Positions 35,801 through 48,071 are shown, counted from the first letter of the stretch. The stretch is DNA of 64,000 nucleotides from Amorphophallus konjac (GCA_022559845.1 CM040120.1:163290334-163354333); one strand, 5' to 3'. The notes: generated by a model not told the origin, from the sequence alone. Numbers and translations: made by a program.

Positions 35801-38043
35801 TTCATGATGTCCGCAACTTTCATGGCCTTGCGACGTTCTACCGTCGTTTCATCCGCGGATTTAGCTCCGTCACCGCCCCGATCACGGATTGCATCCGGAA
35901 GGGCACATTTGTATGGACGAAGGCCGCATCTGCCGCCTTCAAGGACATCAAGGAGCGCATGACCCAGACACCTATCCTTCGATTGCTTGATTTCTCGAAG
36001 GTGTTTGAGGTCTCTTGTGATGCGTCGGGTGTTGGGATTGGAGGAGTTTTGAGTCAGGAGTCCCACCCGATCGCATATTTCAGCGAGAAGCTGAATGACG
36101 TGAAACTGCGATATTCCACGTATGATAAAGAATTCTACGCAGTTGTTCAAACTCTTAGGCATTGGAGGCACTATCTTTTACATCAAGAGTTTGTCCTATA
36201 CTCCGACCACGAGGCATTGAGGTACCTCCATTCGTAAAAGAAGCTTAACTCACGTCATAGTCGTTGGGTCGAGTATCTCCAGCAGTTCACCTTTGTGCTG
36301 AAACATAAGGCTGGAGTGGAGAACAAGGTGGCTGATGCCTTGAGTCGGCGAGCATGTTTGCTTACCACCATGAGTGCCGAGGTCATAGGGTTAGAGAAGA
36401 TGAAGGAGGCCTATGTTGATTGTCCGGACTTCGGTCAGATTTTTACCACCCTCTAGGCCGGACCCTCGAGAGACCTTGATCAGTATGTGCTTCAGGAGGG
36501 TTACCTCTTTCGAGGTAGCAGGCTATGTGTTCCCCGAACTTCGGTTCGAGATTTCTTAGTATGGGAACTACATGCGGGAGGTCTAGCTGGCCACTTTGGT
36601 CGGAACAAGACTATCGAGGCAGTAGAGCATCGATTTTATTGGCCGAGCTTGAAGCGTGATGTTGCTAACATCGTGGCTCAGTGCCGTACATGTGCTACGG
36701 CCAAGATGAAGAAGCAAAGCTCGGGCCTTTATACGCCTCTCCCCGTGCCTGATGCCCCGTGGCAGGATGTCAGCATGGACTTTGTTTTGGGATTGCCACG
36801 TACCTCCAGGAAGCATGATTCGGTCTATGTGGTGGTTGACCGTTTCTCGAAGATGGCCCTCTTTATTCCTTGCTCAAAGACGTCGGATGCTTCTAGGATA
36901 GCCCGCCTTTTCCTTATGCATGTGGTGTGCAAGTTCGGGTTACCTCGCACCATAGTGTCTGACCGTGATGTTAGATTCACTTCCTATTTTTGGAAGACAC
37001 TATGGCATATGATGGGTATTCACCTCAAGTTTTCTACTGCATATCATCCCCAGACAGATGGCCAGACCGAGGTAGTCAATAGGAGTCTGGGAGATCTTTT
37101 GAGGTGTCTAGTCAGGGACCGCATTGGGAATTGGGATCTCATTTTACCCATGGCTGAGTTTGCATACAATGATTCGGTGAATAGGTCTACCAGCATGAGT
37201 CCATTTGAGATTGTCACAGGTCGTAGGCCTAGGAAACCCGTTGACCTTGTCCCCATGCCTATCCATGCTAGAGTGTCGGAGTCGGCCGAGTCGTTTGATA
37301 GGCATGTTAGGAGTTTGCATGACGACATCTGTCGTCACATTGAGGCCAGCAATGCACGGTACAAGGAGTTAGCCGATGCCCACCGACACCACCGAGAGTT
37401 CCACGAGGGCGAATACGTCATGATCAGGGTAAGACCTGAACGGTTTCCCTCTGGAACCGTTAAGAAGTTGCAAGCTCGCGGAGCAGATCCCTTTAGAGTG
37501 TTGAAACGCGTTGGATCCAATGCGTATGTTGTGGACCTGCCCGAGGAATATGGTATAAGCTCTACCTTCAATGTATCGGATCTTGTTGCATATAGGGACC
37601 CAGCGGTGATCCCTAGTGAGCCTTTTGAGCCATCTCCTCCCCTTGAGAGTGATCCCACACCTGAGCGTCCACTTCCACCTCCAGCCCCTTTTTCATGGCA
37701 GCGTGAGCATATAGATCGTATACTGGACGAGCAAGTGACAGTTACCAGGAGTGGATCTTACCCGCGCTACCTAGTGCGATGGCGAGGACGGCCCGCTACT
37801 GAGGACACATGGATCACACATGGCGAGTTGCAGTGGATCGATCCAGACCTTCTGGAGCGATACAGGAGCGATGCAGACCCTTACTCGACAGGGTCGAGTT
37901 TCTCCCACCCGGGGAGAATTGGTGCGGACACCCGAGCAGTTGAGCGGCGCGACACGCCGAGCCACCGGTACCGCACACGGAGCACGACTCGAACCACCTC
38001 AGCGTCCATCTGGCTCGAAGATAGCCTGGAGACTCCGCCTTGA
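32845..38043 (+). pseudogene. gag-pol: gag-pol polyprotein of R6 with eight in-frame stops
   Basis: One frame of 1,732 codons from the ATG at 32845, with no frameshift. Order: gag, with a knuckle near residue 428 whose second Cys is Tyr (CYRY...GHLANQC); protease IDSGS near 534; RT with [11 protein letters not shown] near 911; RNase H with CDASGVGIGG, KEFYAV and YSDHEALRY; integrase with a zinc domain (HAGGLAGHFGRNK, CRTC) and the catalytic Asp, Asp and Glu near 1312, 1373 and 1409; a GPF/Y-like module; a chromodomain near 1622-1674 (ILDEQV, YLVRWRGRP, LDPDLLERY-like). Stops: 33070, 33505, 33778, 33991, 34966, 35680, 36235 and 36454 (five TAG, two TGA, one TAA). Each is one C-to-T step from CAG, CGA or CAA. 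The last 41 codons lie in the 3' LTR. Confidence 0.95.
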
Positions 38044-40205
38044 GCCTCCCCATTTATCATATTTAGTTAAACTTTATTTGTGTGTAATTTGTGTTTATTT
38101 CATTGTATTCGGTTTGCTATTTTGATTGTAAGAGGGGCTTATGTACAAATTGGACCCCGTGGGCCCCACGGGCCCCCCAGGCCTCATCCCATTGAGCCAC
38201 CTCAGCCTAGGGCCCCATGTGGGGTCAGTCAACATGTCAAATGGAGGCTTCTAGAAAGGTGGGCCATGTGGGGGACAAGTGACTTGGAAAGTCCAAGTTG
38301 GCCACCCACCCCACCTACCAATTCAACATTCCACCTCCTTGGTCCAAGGGCCACCCCCTCCCCTTATTTTTTATTTATTTTTTTGTGTGTGTGTCACATG
38401 CCATCCCAGCCCTTCATCTCCCCCCCTAGATCCTACGGTTGTGGATGGATGTGAGATGTAACCTATTTAAGCTTGTATTTTCCATTTTGGAGGAATTAAT
38501 GCCATTTGAATCAAACTAATTCTAAGAGCAAGGGCTGGTGTGCCCCCCTCCTCTCTCCTCCCTCCCCCCCTTGGATGCTGTGCAGGCTTCCATTCTGAGG
38601 TGTGGCTCCTCGTGTATCGGTTCCGACGATCGCCGCCGCCGCCACGAGCCGCCACCGCACCGCCATCGCCATCAACGGAGTTCTGCCTGCGCAGTATCAT
38701 AGCTGCTTGTTCGAAATTCACAGGTCTTCCCCGAGCTCATTTGGCTACCAAATTTGGAGGAGATGTTCCTGGGATGTTCCTCTCCACCCATAAAAATCAG
38801 GCCAGCATTCAGATTGCGTTTCCTATTTTTTAATTTTCGTCCACTCTTCCATTTCGGTTCTGCCAGAGTTCTGTCCAGGTTCACCTCCGTCCTGAGTTTC
38901 ATGTCTTAGATCCACTTTTTGATTTTTTTTAGTTCGCCCAATTTTACTGGAGGTTCCATCCATCCACCCCTTCATCCACAAGTTTTCTCAATTTTTGATT
39001 CGCCCATCTCATATTTTCTAAAAATCATTCTCAGACCCATCTACAGTTCTGTCCACTTGTTCCCAGATCCGACCACCCTCCAGTAAACAAATCATAAAAA
39101 ATCACCGCCAGCTCCAATCAGTCCACAAAAATATCCCCGTTCTCCTTCTTAAAAATCCCACAAGTTTGATGAAGAGCTCGGGAGCTTAATCGGCCATCTT
39201 CCTTGCGGTCAAAGGCAGTCTTCAGGAAACTCACCTGTAGATCTGAGGTTTCAGTTACTGTACAACAGGGACTTATAAATTCAATAAAGTTCTGATCCGA
39301 CCAGATCCAGCAGATCTCTCTGGGTCTAGATTGAAGCATTTGAAGAGAGCTTTCCAACGATAGCTCATGCGTCCCAATCCGACGTCGGGATTGATCGCAG
39401 CGGCTGTATTCACCGGAGCGCGCGCCGGAAAATAGCAACCAAAATCCGTGGGTTATTAGTTCAAGAGTTGGGAATCGGGACCGATCGACCCCCGATCGGT
39501 GTTCCCGGCCGACCACCTTCCGTGGATGCGGGCCACCAGGGGTTCCCATCACAGTGGGACCCACCCCCGCAGATCCGGAGGACGGCGCCGTCCATGGTCC
39601 CCGCGGGCCCGTAAAAGCTGCTGTTCGGAAAGCACGAAAACGCGGAGTTCGGCACCGCCGGGCGACATCAAGATGCTACCCGTCAACCCGAGTTGCGTGA
39701 TTCCCGGACCCCACATGTGACCTTTTACCTCCCTACGTGGAGTGGGTCGACTCAGTGTATTGCTGTAATCATTGTTAACTGGGAGTCTGTAATTCGGCCG
39801 GGGTTGTCTTCGCCATGCCGGGTGCGTGGATGTAATGGTCCGAACCCCTTGGCGTTCATTTGCTTAGCTAGTATATGGTCTTTGCCGCTGTCGAGAGAGA
39901 TAGGTACTAGCCCGTGTGTCCATCTCACCGCTGTGAGTGTGAGAGTGACCCGTCCCGCGACTCGATCCGAGTCCAGAAGTGAGTCGACTACCCTTGAACT
40001 CTGCCGGTTCTTCAACCACGCACGATCCACGTTTCCCTCGCTTGGGACGACGAGTGAGCTTGCGTTTCTGTTAGCGACGTATAGCCTATAGGAGCTCTCC
40101 GTGTCGGGCCTAATGTCTCTCCCATCATGTGTTGCTGGCCGTGTCCGCATCTAGAGTCCGAGGTCCATACCACATTGAGTCGGTCCCCGTGTCCGTCCCG
40201 CATCA
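37920..40205 (+). repeat. R6 3' LTR (2,286 bp)
   Basis: Partner of 30253-32539, starting after GGGGAGAAT and ending CCGCATCA before TGTTA. The first 124 bases also encode the end of pol. Confidence 0.95.
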
Positions 40206-41844
40206 TGTTAAGGTGGTGTTGAGTTGGTCGAATTGATGCCTTGTTTGAAATAATGCTCAGGCGAACCTAGGATTTTCCTTCCTGGTAAGCTATTATTAGT
40301 CGAGCTTGATTCTTCTCATCTTGTCTGGTGGCGTCTTTTCGAGGTAAGCTTTGGAAGTGCTGTCTTGGTGAAGCCTTTGTCTTGTGTCTGCTTAAGTGTG
40401 GATTGTGTTAGTTCTGAGCCTCATTTGCATTTGTTTGACGGTTGCTTGGCTTTGGTCCCGGATTTTGTGTGTTGGGAGCTATTGTGCACCGTGTCCGACG
40501 TGCCGTGTTTGGTGGCTGTTGTGCTGTGAAGGTTCAGTAATCGTTCCAGGACGTGAGGAAAAGCTGAGATAGGTGTTCTTTCTACTTTGTGCTGAATCTG
40601 ATGCTCTTCTCAGGTTTGCACTTTGGTGGCTTGTGATCGGTTGTTAGCAGGATCAGTACTCGAGGCGTGTTATGTTGCAGTCTTGTGAATTGCGATGGCG
40701 CCATGTGTGTGCTGAGATGCGGATGCCGAGTTGCTCTTGATGCTTGCGTGCGTTGTGTTGAGTATGCATCAGAAGCGTGTGGGCTAATAACCCATTGGCC
40801 GAGAGGTTTGTTTTCCTCGATATATTTGTCGTCTTGGCTTTGTGTGCCTTGATGTTGTTGGTTATCGTGCCAATGATGGAGGCATTATGGTTTTTGGCAC
40901 TAGCATGTGTGAGGATTAGAGGAATATGTCGGCATATTTGCTGGATGAGTACCCTTTCTTCTCTGTAACTTTTCTGGGATGTTGTGCTCTCAAGACGTGA
41001 TTATGGTCCTCGAGATGCGTTCTCTGATATTATTGTTACTGTTGTTGTGGGTCCTTGTTGGCAAGCTGTTCGTTGCATGGCTAGTATGTTTTAGTCGTGT
41101 GTTCAACGGTAATTGTGCCTGGATGTGACCCAGCTTGCAGTTGTGTCCCGTGGTTCTATGTTGAGAACAAAGTCAGAATTCTGCGGGTGTTGTTGTTGTT
41201 GTTCGTTGGTGGTTGTGTTCAGCTTGGGAGGAATTCCTTGTGAGTCTGATTTGGCATTGTGTGGACCAAGGTCTTGTCAGTTGGTTTTACTGTACTCTTC
41301 TGTCATGGTAGAGTTGGCATGCGATTCAAATCAGATGTAAGGTCTGAGTGAGGACTGACTTGATTGTGCTCGTGGTCTAGTGTTATCATTGGCGTTTTGC
41401 ATGCCAGATTTGTTGTTCTAGGCACGGAAGCTGATGATGTGTTAAAGCTGTCAGCTAAGAGGACTATGCTTTTTTATTTAAGCTGATGCTTGTTGTGTTT
41501 GCCGTGTGTTATTGGTAGTTATTATCGTGGCATGAGTTGTGTCTCCTTTCCCTGTGAGACGTGAACGACGTTGCCTTGTTTCGGACGTGTTAGACTTATG
41601 TTCACTTGGGTGTCGTGCTCATTCTTTGGATCGATGTACCTTAAGATATGGAGCGTGTGCATGTGATTATGGTCTAGCAGTGTTCCTCTGAATTATGTTT
41701 TTCAAGAATCGTGTTATCGTGTTTTATGTTTTGAGGTTTGGCTGATGCTTGGAGAGCATAGCCAGTGTTTGAGTTTATTCTTCCCTTGTTCACCTGTTAG
41801 CTCCTTGAATTTTGAAGATGAAATTCCTGTTAAGGGGGGAGGAC
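40206..41844 (+). mobile_element. R4 body, 3' segment without coding capacity
   Basis: Begins with the right TSD copy of R6 and continues the R4 body to a polypurine tract (AAGGGGGGAGGAC, 41832-41844). T/G-rich, with no gag, RT, integrase or chromodomain trace on either strand. With 29863-30252 the body is only about 2 kb, so R4 is a long-LTR derivative of the LARD kind, or a deletion. Small frames such as 40667-40852 look like chance. Confidence 0.65.
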
Positions 41845-44562
41845 TGTAATATCTTGAGTCTTTCGGATCTTTATCGGAGAGCTTTCGGATCGCTTTTGTG
41901 GGTCCTGAGTTGTGTTTTACGATCCACGTGAGTTTTTCTCTCGTACAAGTTACGGAACACCGTGGTGAGTTTATTATTGCATTCATCGACTCGAGGACGC
42001 TATAGTTGCGTTGTGCTCTTTCCGAGGATCGTTTAGACAATTTTTCTGTATTTTTTTGAATTAGTGAATTTTTGGGCTAAAAATCAGATTTTATGAAAAT
42101 TAGGAAATTCCTAATTTTCCTTTTCTATTTCTTCTTCTTTCTCCTTCCTCTCTCATCACCGTCGATCACTTCCTCTCTCACGTTCTCTCTCCTATCTCCG
42201 CAGGGTGCGCGACTGTGGCGAGGTAGACGAGGCAGGGACGTCGTGGAGTTGACCTGGCGCGTGATGGTGTGAAAGATGGAGCGTGGCGTTGGTGCGATCC
42301 CTCGGTGGATTCAAAGCCGGCGTGGTTTCGTTCGTGAGATGGTTTTCAGCGCGGTTTAGTCGCTTCGGCGCGCTAGAACTTTGGTGGAGGTAGGGAGATG
42401 GATGCCCTACTCCTGTTCTGTGTTCCCCCGTGATTTTGAGCTAAACGGTGTGAGAATGAGCGGGTTTTACGTCGTTTTGGGTGAAGCATGCTTTGGGGGG
42501 TGTGAGACGTGTCCGGCTCTCTCGGCGACAGTTTCTAGCCTAACTAGTTTCATTTCAATCCCTGGCGTGTCTGCATTTCATTCCCGCTAGTTTCGTTGTG
42601 ATTGGTTGTCATTTAGGGTCATTTAGGGTCATTTCATCCCTCGCCTTTCTCGATGACGGTTTCTAGCCTAACTAGTTTCATTGCAATCCCGGGACCGGTG
42701 TGAGCCCGGGAACCCATGTGACTCATTTAGGGTCGATTCGGTAGAATCGCCCGTTTCTTGTGTTTTTGGATGCGGTTTGGATCCCTTCCGGTCTGTGGAA
42801 GGCTTGTATGGGCATTAGGGTTGTTTCCCCTTCGTTTAGAAGCGAACGGGGTGTGGAATGGCCGGGATCGGCCCATCCACTATTTTACCCGCCATGACGC
42901 CTAAGCAATCGTACTAGAGACCGTTTGGGTGCCCTTACCGTTCCAGTCGTGACCGTTTGGGTTCTGTCGCTTCTATGTTGGTTAGGGTCTTAGCGGTCAT
43001 ACGATTGACCCTTTGCGTTGGCTAGCGGTCCATTAGGATATCGCTAAGCCTTGTGAAACTGTCTATTGGCGACCGCTAGGCTCATGAGTGTATGTCGGTT
43101 TGGCCAAGCGGTCACGCGATAGATCGCAAGGCTAGTCTTGGCGGTTTTATGGGAGACCGCTAAGCTCCGTTTTATATCGGTTTGGTGGCTTTTATGTCGG
43201 TTCAGGCTAGCGGTCCTAGCCTTGACCGCTTAGTGTCCTTGGCGGCCCATTGGGAGACCGCTAAGCTGGTTTGACTGGTTTAAGTCGGTTCAGGGTTGAC
43301 TGGGTCTAGCGGCCACGTGGACGATCGCTACGGTCATCTAGCGGCCTTGCGATAGACCGCATGCCCATGTGTCTTTGTAAGTTTTGTTCGCTTGAGTCTC
43401 TGAGTGAAACGGCCATGTCCTTGACTGTTTAACTCAGTGAGACGGGCTATGTAAAGACCATTTTTAGTCTTGGTGCGGCCCTTGCCTGACCACCCAGTGT
43501 CTGTGTTCTCTGTGTGAGGGTAGCGGCCTTTGGCTGATTGCTTGTCTTACCTAGCGGCCTAGCATATGACCGTTTCCTTCCCCGAGCCTTGTTTTCTTGA
43601 TATTTTGGCCTCCAATTGTCTTGGCTTGACGTTGTGGTTCGCCTGCAATCCCATGGATGTCTTGGACGTCCTATGAGGGCAGTGACCATGTTGTGAGGTG
43701 GCTGGGGAGTGCCATTATATCGAGCTATGTTCCATGATGCTTCAGAGTCATGATTGGTTTCTGGTCAATCTGGTATGATCCAATGGTTGACATGTGACCT
43801 CGTGAATGTCTCAGTGGTCCCGTATGGATCGAGACATGGATTTGGACACCTTGAGGTATTGTCTTACCTCGGTTTTTGTGTCCATGTACTTTGAGGGTCT
43901 TGGGGATCCCTCAAGTCTCTGTGATTTCTTTTATACGGATGTGTGGATCCGGCTGTCCTGTGTTGTTTCCATCATAAGTATTTTATCGCGATTGGCTTAG
44001 GAATTAGGCTGATTGGCGGCGTGTTACCGCTTTTGTGCGACGATCTTGACCCCGAGTCTTGTGACTCAAGGATCGTCGTGTCAGCAGGTCTAGTTGATTG
44101 TCCTGTGTCTAGTGGCAGTCTGGTATGTTGCCTTGTGTTTTGTGCTTGTGCTTCGTAGTACTTGTGACAATGCGTGCTTAGCCTGTCCATACTTCAGCAC
44201 TAGTGTTTTGGAGTCGTTGTGTCTAGTGAACCTCCACTAGTCGTAGCCTAACGGCACTGTCCTGTGTGTCGACCCACCTGGGAGTGGTGGCAGGGTGAGT
44301 TTCCGATATATGATTTTTAGGCTAGTTTCCGTGGACTCCCTTGCCTTGTAGTAGCGTCCTACTGGGGAGAGAAAACTAGCTAGAGGCCTAGCTCAAGGCA
44401 TTGAGCTTGTGTTGTGCACACGTGGTTAGGGGCGTTTGGACGAGTGCCGACTGGCGTGACCCTGACTAGTCACTCGTTATTGTGGTACCGTCTCTCCTTG
44501 TGATGTGGTACCGTTGCTCCTTGTACTTGGTATGGTTGTTCCTCGTACTCGGTTCTGTGAGT
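41845..44562 (+). repeat. R4 3' LTR, first 2.7 kb
   Basis: Starts TGTAATATCTTGAG after the polypurine tract. The part from 43664 matches 19401-20310 in the 5' LTR. A pyrimidine tract lies at 42118-42200 and a cluster of AGCGGTC/GACCGCT words at 42905-43580. R7 cuts it after TGAGT (44558-44562); the remainder lies outside the window. Adding the tail seen at 20311-20725 and 29342-29862, the full LTR would be about 3.6 kb. Confidence 0.85.
42905..43580. repeat. AGCGGTC / GACCGCT palindromic word cluster in R4 LTR
   Basis: About twenty copies of (T)AGCGGTC, AGCGGCC, GACCGCTA or close variants in both orientations, for example CTAGCGGTCC, GAGACCGCTAAGCT and TAGCGGCC. Neighbouring pairs could form hairpins. 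The period is loose, about 30-60 bases. Confidence 0.7.
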
Positions 44563-46643
44563 TGTTGTACACGGATGGACACTAAGATCTAGAGGGGGGG
44601 TGAATGGATCTACCCCTTTAAAACACAAGTAAGAAAAGACAGCAAAATTAAAGGTTTTGCTATGAAGCAATCGGATAAAGCAAATCTCACTAGGCGATCT
44701 TATGGGTTCATCGAAGTGAGAAATAAGCAAACGGGATGCACACACGAGCAACATGAGCAAAATCAAACGCAAAGAGACACCAAGAGTTTTAGGTGGTTCG
44801 GCTTTCACCTACATCCATCCCACACTCAGACTGAGTATGGATTCCTACTGATTCACAGCTTCAATCCGCTGAGCCACAGCTTTGGTGATTGGATCCCTAC
44901 AAACCGCTGATCCACAGCTTTGTAGATAATATCCCAGACCGCTGAGCCTCACAGCTTGCTACCGCTGAGCTTTATAGCTTGGCTGATCGAGGACTCATCC
45001 TCGCACGCTAACTCACAGCTTGATAGAGTTCAGAAAAATGAAAGTGAAAGATGAAAAATAGCAATGTATCTCTCAATGAGCAGATTGACTCTGGATTTGA
45101 TCCACGAGTCAAGTATAAGAACCAATGCACTGAAACTCTCTCCAATTTAAAGCTCTCGATCCTTTTCTCTCCTTCTAGCTTCTCTTCTCTCACTCTGGCT
45201 CTCTTCAGGTTGCTCTCTCTTTTCTCAATGGCTTCTTGCTCTTTTCTCAATTTGCGCACTTCCGCTTTTTTGGTCTTCAGAGGGGCATATATATATATGG
45301 CTTCTGTCTTCAGGCCTCACGAGCTCACGCATTGGGCGTGTGGAGAGCTCTTTCCCCCTTTCCTAAAGATGACACGCGTTAGGACAAGATTGGTGAGCAT
45401 ATCCTCGTTGGTAGAATCTTCTGGACGTATCAGCCTCGGATCACATGCTCAATCATAGGCTTCCTTGGTGCGCTTGCTTTACTCTGCAATTCAGACAAGG
45501 ATTAGTTAAGAGCGAAGATGCACCGAGCTTGTTTTGGCATGAAATGGGCATGCACAGACATTCCAAGCCAACACAGCATATATGCACAGACCCTTCTAAG
45601 CCAATGGCATGACCTATACCGACATTTAAGTCAATGCAAGATGTGCACAAACCTTCTTGTACGTTCGACAAGACAACATGCACAGATCTTCTTGTACGTT
45701 CAATAAGAAAACGTGCACAGACATTATATGCATGATGAACATAATGCATTGATTGATGCATGCATGGGCAAAGGTGCACAGACCTTTACCTTAGTATGTA
45801 CAAGAACATGCACTGACTGTATATGCGAATGATGAACAATGCACTGACCTTTCATATGCATGAAGTAAGGTGCACAGACCTATATGAACAGATTACAGAA
45901 ACTTGCATCGACTATGTTTTGCCTAACGAAAGATATGCACATACCTTAACGTGTGCGATGTAAAACATGCACCGACGTTATGTATTGAGGTAAACATATG
46001 CACAGACCTTATGAAAGAAGCTCAAGATAGAACCTGCACAGACCTTTTATGAACGCAGGACAAAACCTGCTCAAACCTGTTAAGTGCGCAGGGTGGAACC
46101 TACACCGACCGTGTATACAATAAGCAGAAACATGCACCGATGTTATCTGCTTCCTTAACAAAGGATGCACAAACTCTTTTATGTAGATGGGCTAACTATT
46201 TACCTACGTTTTATGCCTTATGACAATAATTGCACAGACCATAAGTGCAGAAAGCTGAAATGTGCATCGACGTTGTGAACCAGACAACGTAGTATGCACA
46301 GACTCTATATGCATTAGGCAAAAACAATGCACAGACATTGTTAACTTGATCAACTAAAGATGCACAGTCTGTACTAGAGAGACAGACTATGCACAGACAT
46401 ATTTAATGTGAAATGCAGGTACATTGACTTATGAAATGCTAACATTTCTGAGACTCAATATTTATCAAAATCAAAGGACTGAAAAGTAAAAGGAATCAAT
46501 GCCTATCATGTTGTCAATCACGTTTGCCAATCATCAAAACAAAGTAGGAGACAAATGCGTAGAATTCTTATGGTCCAAACACATATGACATCATACACAT
46601 ATGAGTCATAGTGTTTGTCATCATCAAAACATAATATCTAACA
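44563..46643 (-). repeat. R7 3' LTR (2,081 bp)
   Basis: In sense it starts TGTTAGATATTATG at 46643 and ends GTGTACAACA at 44563. U3 carries many AGGTCTGTGCAT words (45540-46430); a TATA-type TATATATATATG lies at 45286-45300; a GA-rich leader and a U5 hairpin (CACACTCAG / CTGAGTATG on the plus strand, about 44820-44840) follow, with CGAACCACCTAAAA. Confidence 0.85.
45540..46430 (-). repeat. AGGTCTGTGCAT motif cluster in U3 of R7
   Basis: On the plus strand ATGCACAGACCT and variants (TGCACAGACATT, TGCACCGACGTT) recur about 25 times over 900 bases. The sense word AGGTCTGTGCAT matches the AAGTCTRTACAT words of R1 and R5 at about 9-10 of 12 positions. Confidence 0.7.
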
Positions 46644-48071
46644 TTCTCCCCCTTTTTGATGATGGCAACACATTTATATTTTGAAGAACGCATTTCAGAT
46701 TTTGATGACAATAATGTTTTTATTAAAAGTCAAAATACTACAGAATGCAAAAGATGCACATGCTCCCCCTTTATATAGAACTCTTTCACTCACCATAGCA
46801 ACATCAAAATCAACTGCCAAAAATCACTCCCCCTTTGCCATTAGCAGAAAGGATAGGGAAGGAAAGTACTGAGATAAGTGCCATAGTGAAGAGGAAATCT
46901 GATGTGACAAACTATTTAGACTTTTCAGTAATCAAGCAAGTAAAGCACAGATTCTTCTAGTATAAGAATGCAGATTGTGCATTCCTGAACTTATGTGGTT
47001 TAAAAGTTATGAAGGTGAGAGACTAGCTACTTCACTCTATGAGAACTAATCTGAGGAGACTTTTAATAGTAATGAACCGGGAGTACATAGGACATGTCAA
47101 CTTATGTCTTACAAAATCTTGTTTATCTAAGATCGAAGGCATCATCAGGATTACCAGAAACTGCATTGAGATTAAACAAACTCTACAGTTCTGAATTTAT
47201 CTTGGAAGGACAGTGTCATATATTTCTTCTCTTTATTGCTTTAGAATAGTCAAGTAGAATCTTGCCTTTTTACATAAGAGTACACATTTATCAGACGCCA
47301 GTACCCCTAGTTACTCAGCAGGATCCATTATTATGTCTCAGGTATAGTTTCCACCTATTTGCGTAAGGGTACACGTTTATCAGACGTCAGTACCCCTAGT
47401 TACTCAGTAGAACTATCCTTTTAATTTTGTTTTGAACAAAGATAACTTGAAGCACTTCATGACATGAGTTTTTATCCATTTCATTGATGAAGAACCCAGT
47501 TTCTCAATGCATTCAATCATTGCTTTGCCTTTAGAGTATTTGATTTATCATTTTGACACAGCTGTCCATTTGATTTTCAGAAGGTGTTATTTAAGAACAA
47601 TACATGTTTTCAGGTTATCTCAACCAATTCAGCCTGAGTTTAGATAAGGCCAGATTCTGAAAGACTCAATTAAACATGACATGCACGAAATGGTTAAGAA
47701 CTATTAACATGCATTCCACAGTCCTTCTACATTGAGTTTAGTTTTTAGTCTCTGACGACCATTAAGTTTAAACCAATAATTCATTTAGGGTTCATTACTG
47801 CTTCTTATTACAGAAGCTATCTGATTTTTAGCAGCTTGGATTAATGAACATGTCTATCAGTTTGTCATTTGATCAGATACAGAAGCCAAGGATAAGATAG
47901 ATCAGATAGATGGAGAGTGTATCTGACAGAATGAGTTTTCAATGAAGTTGACACTAAAGACCGACATAGAAAGTCGACATTATTTGGCACTAAAAAGATT
48001 GACTCCTACAGAATTATTCTGAACTGCCCCTATCAAAATGTTTGAAATAAGACAAGATGCATGGGATGGAA
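46644..48071 (-). other. R7 3' noncoding region
   Basis: Several CTCCCCCTTT tracts (46645, 46762, 46827) mark polypurine sites on the minus strand; the first touches the LTR. A two-unit hairpin repeat lies at 47276-47412. AT-rich, with no protein domain on either strand. Confidence 0.75.
47276..47412 (-). repeat. Two-unit hairpin repeat of R7
   Basis: Two units 89 bases apart read, on the minus strand, GAGTAACTAGGGGTACTG followed by CGTCTGATAAA. Each folds by pairing GGGTAC with GTACCC (unit near 47370) or GTACTC (unit near 47281). The layout matches the repeat of R1 (4213-4375). Confidence 0.65.

Larger units (their letters stand above)
30253..40205 (+). mobile_element. R6: full-length chromovirus (Ty3/gypsy)
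   Basis: Complete structure: 5' LTR 30253-32539, primer site 32543-32554, one gag-pol frame 32845-38043 and a 3' LTR 37920-40205. Both flanks carry TGTTA (30248-30252 and 40206-40210), a perfect five-base target duplication in R4. RT precedes integrase and a chromodomain ends pol, which defines a chromovirus; I would place it near the Tekay/Del branch but cannot prove the clade. LTRs differ at 11 of about 370 compared bases, mostly transitions. Eight stop codons make it inactive. Confidence 0.96.
44563..48071 (-). mobile_element. R7: Sirevirus, 3' LTR and 3' noncoding part
   Basis: Minus-strand Sirevirus inserted in the R4 3' LTR. The 3' LTR is 44563-46643; then a noncoding stretch to 48071, where R8 is inserted (TSD TGGAA at 48067-48071). 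The element continues at 57667 and ends at 58857, where R9 is inserted; the rest lies outside or is lost. Left flank TGAGT (44558-44562) should be one TSD copy. Confidence 0.88.

Noticed and set aside
40206..44562. Host gene in the R4 body or LTR
   Set aside because: Only short frames, no splice-joined domains, and the stretch is bounded by a primer site, a polypurine tract and LTR matches.
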